NCBI GenBank assembly: GCA_023400335.1
Contig: JAEXFF010000209.1
Coordinates: forward strand, 1 to 5,930
Length of the DNA: 5,930 nt
DNA from: Bacteroidota bacterium
GTDB lineage: Bacteria > Bacteroidota > Bacteroidia > Bacteroidales > Marinifilaceae
Direction of reading: 5' to 3'
Shown here: positions 5,654-5,930 of the stretch, in pieces
Position numbering within the stretch: position 1 is the first letter of the stretch
Layout of the letters: every line of letters starts with the position of its first letter
Position numbers and translations under genes: made by a program
The notes under the pieces: generated by a model
The model's input: the letters and a program-made list of their open reading frames with translations, nothing else
Told to the model about the DNA's origin: nothing
Databases searched by the model: none

Positions 5654-5911
5654 ATGGGAGAATTGGTAGCAAACTTAAAGGATGAGATTATTGAAGTTCT
5701 GAATTTAGAGGGGATGAAACCAGAGGATATCCAGGATGATGCACCTTTATTCGGAGAAGGGTTAGGGTTAGATTCTATCGACGCTTTGGAATTGATTGTG
5801 CTGATGGAAAAAAATTACGGAATCAAATTACAGGACCCGGCGCAGGGGAGAGAAATTTTTCGTTCTGTAAAATCAATGGCTGACTATATCGAAAAGAATC
5901 GGAATAACTGA
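5654..5911 (+). CDS. Acyl carrier protein (ACP 2)
   Basis: Acidic carrier protein of 85 residues. The phosphopantetheine site is Ser41 in GLGLDSIDALELIVLMEKNYGI, the standard ACP helix II context, preceded by DDAPLFGEGLG, a form often seen in pathway-dedicated ACPs of Bacteroidota and pigment clusters. A C-terminal FRSVKSMADYIEKN helix completes the fold. It starts 8 bases after the stop of the ketosynthase-like gene, with an A-rich leader and no clear Shine-Dalgarno site. Two distinct ACPs in one operon suggest a division of labour, for example one holding the aromatic starter and the other the growing chain; this is inference from known aryl polyene systems, which also carry two ACPs. Confidence 0.94.
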   Translation: MGELVANLKDEIIEVLNLEGMKPEDIQDDAPLFGEGLGLDSIDALELIVLMEKNYGIKLQDPAQGREIFRSVKSMADYIEKNRNN

Positions 5912-5930
5912 GCATACAGAGGGTCTGGTT

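Larger units (their letters stand above)
805..5911 (+). other. Putative operon: aryl polyene/flexirubin-type biosynthetic cluster core
   Basis: Eight consecutive + strand genes run from ACP 1 to ACP 2 with gaps of 2, -1, 3, 6, 9, 1 and 8 bases and no terminator-like hairpin between them. Every product fits ACP-dependent acyl chain building or tailoring. The upstream FabB-like gene (1-752) is co-directional and probably part of the same unit. The gene content (two ACPs, ketosynthase plus chain-length-factor-like partner, hotdog dehydratase and thioesterase, methyltransferase, LpxL-like acyltransferase) matches the core of Bacteroidota aryl polyene/flexirubin clusters. Starter-unit enzymes, ketoreductase and exporter are not in the window. 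The product class is therefore inferred. Confidence 0.75.

Noticed and set aside
5912..5930. Start of a next gene at the right edge
   Set aside because: No ATG or GTG is present in these 19 bases and the sequence is too short to recognise a protein.
1..5930. Insertion sequences, tRNA/rRNA genes, CRISPR arrays, riboswitches or long repeats
   Set aside because: Nearly every base is covered by recognisable coding sequence, and I saw no repeat units, structured leaders or transposase features by eye.

Overview
The window is a stretch of tightly packed, co-directional (+ strand) genes for an acyl-carrier-protein-dependent, type II fatty-acid/polyketide-like pathway. The gene set matches the core of Bacteroidota aryl polyene / flexirubin-type pigment clusters: a FabB-like ketosynthase, two acyl carrier proteins, an LpxL-like acyltransferase, a SAM methyltransferase, a hotdog dehydratase-like protein, a 4HBT-family thioesterase, a second ketosynthase and a short chain-length-factor-like protein. 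The moderate-to-low G+C, A-rich translation starts without clear Shine-Dalgarno sites and the protein flavour point to Bacteroidota, probably a gut-type Bacteroidales. The genus cannot be fixed from this sequence; an Odoribacter/Butyricimonas-like host is only a guess.

Layout: 1-752, 3' part of a FabB-like ketosynthase, entering just before its active-site Cys; 753-804, a short AT-rich gap; 805-1050, ACP 1; 1053-1940, membrane-associated acyltransferase (GTG start); 1940-3034, methyltransferase (start overlaps the previous stop); 3038-3478, FabZ-like hotdog protein; 3485-3907, thioesterase; 3917-5050, ketosynthase with complete Cys-His-His triad; 5052-5645, short ketosynthase-like/chain-length-factor-like protein without the Cys; 5654-5911, ACP 2; 5912-5930, unassigned edge. 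From ACP 1 onward no gap exceeds 9 bases, so these eight genes look like one transcription unit, and the operon probably continues past both ends.

Inferred joint function: the ketosynthase and its chain-length-factor-like partner extend an ACP-bound aromatic starter, the hotdog protein handles dehydration, the methyltransferase decorates the aryl head or chain, the thioesterase releases or proofreads chains, and the LpxL-like acyltransferase transfers the finished acyl chain to a membrane lipid or second alcohol. No ketoreductase, aromatic starter enzyme (ammonia-lyase, AMP-ligase), exporter or resorcinol-forming enzyme lies inside the window, so the product class is an inference from gene content.

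The most interesting points are the departures from textbook active sites: an OMT-fold methyltransferase with Asp where the catalytic His usually sits, a FabZ-like protein with no catalytic His, a half-length ketosynthase homologue without the nucleophile, and an altered motif around the second catalytic His of the FabB-like enzyme.
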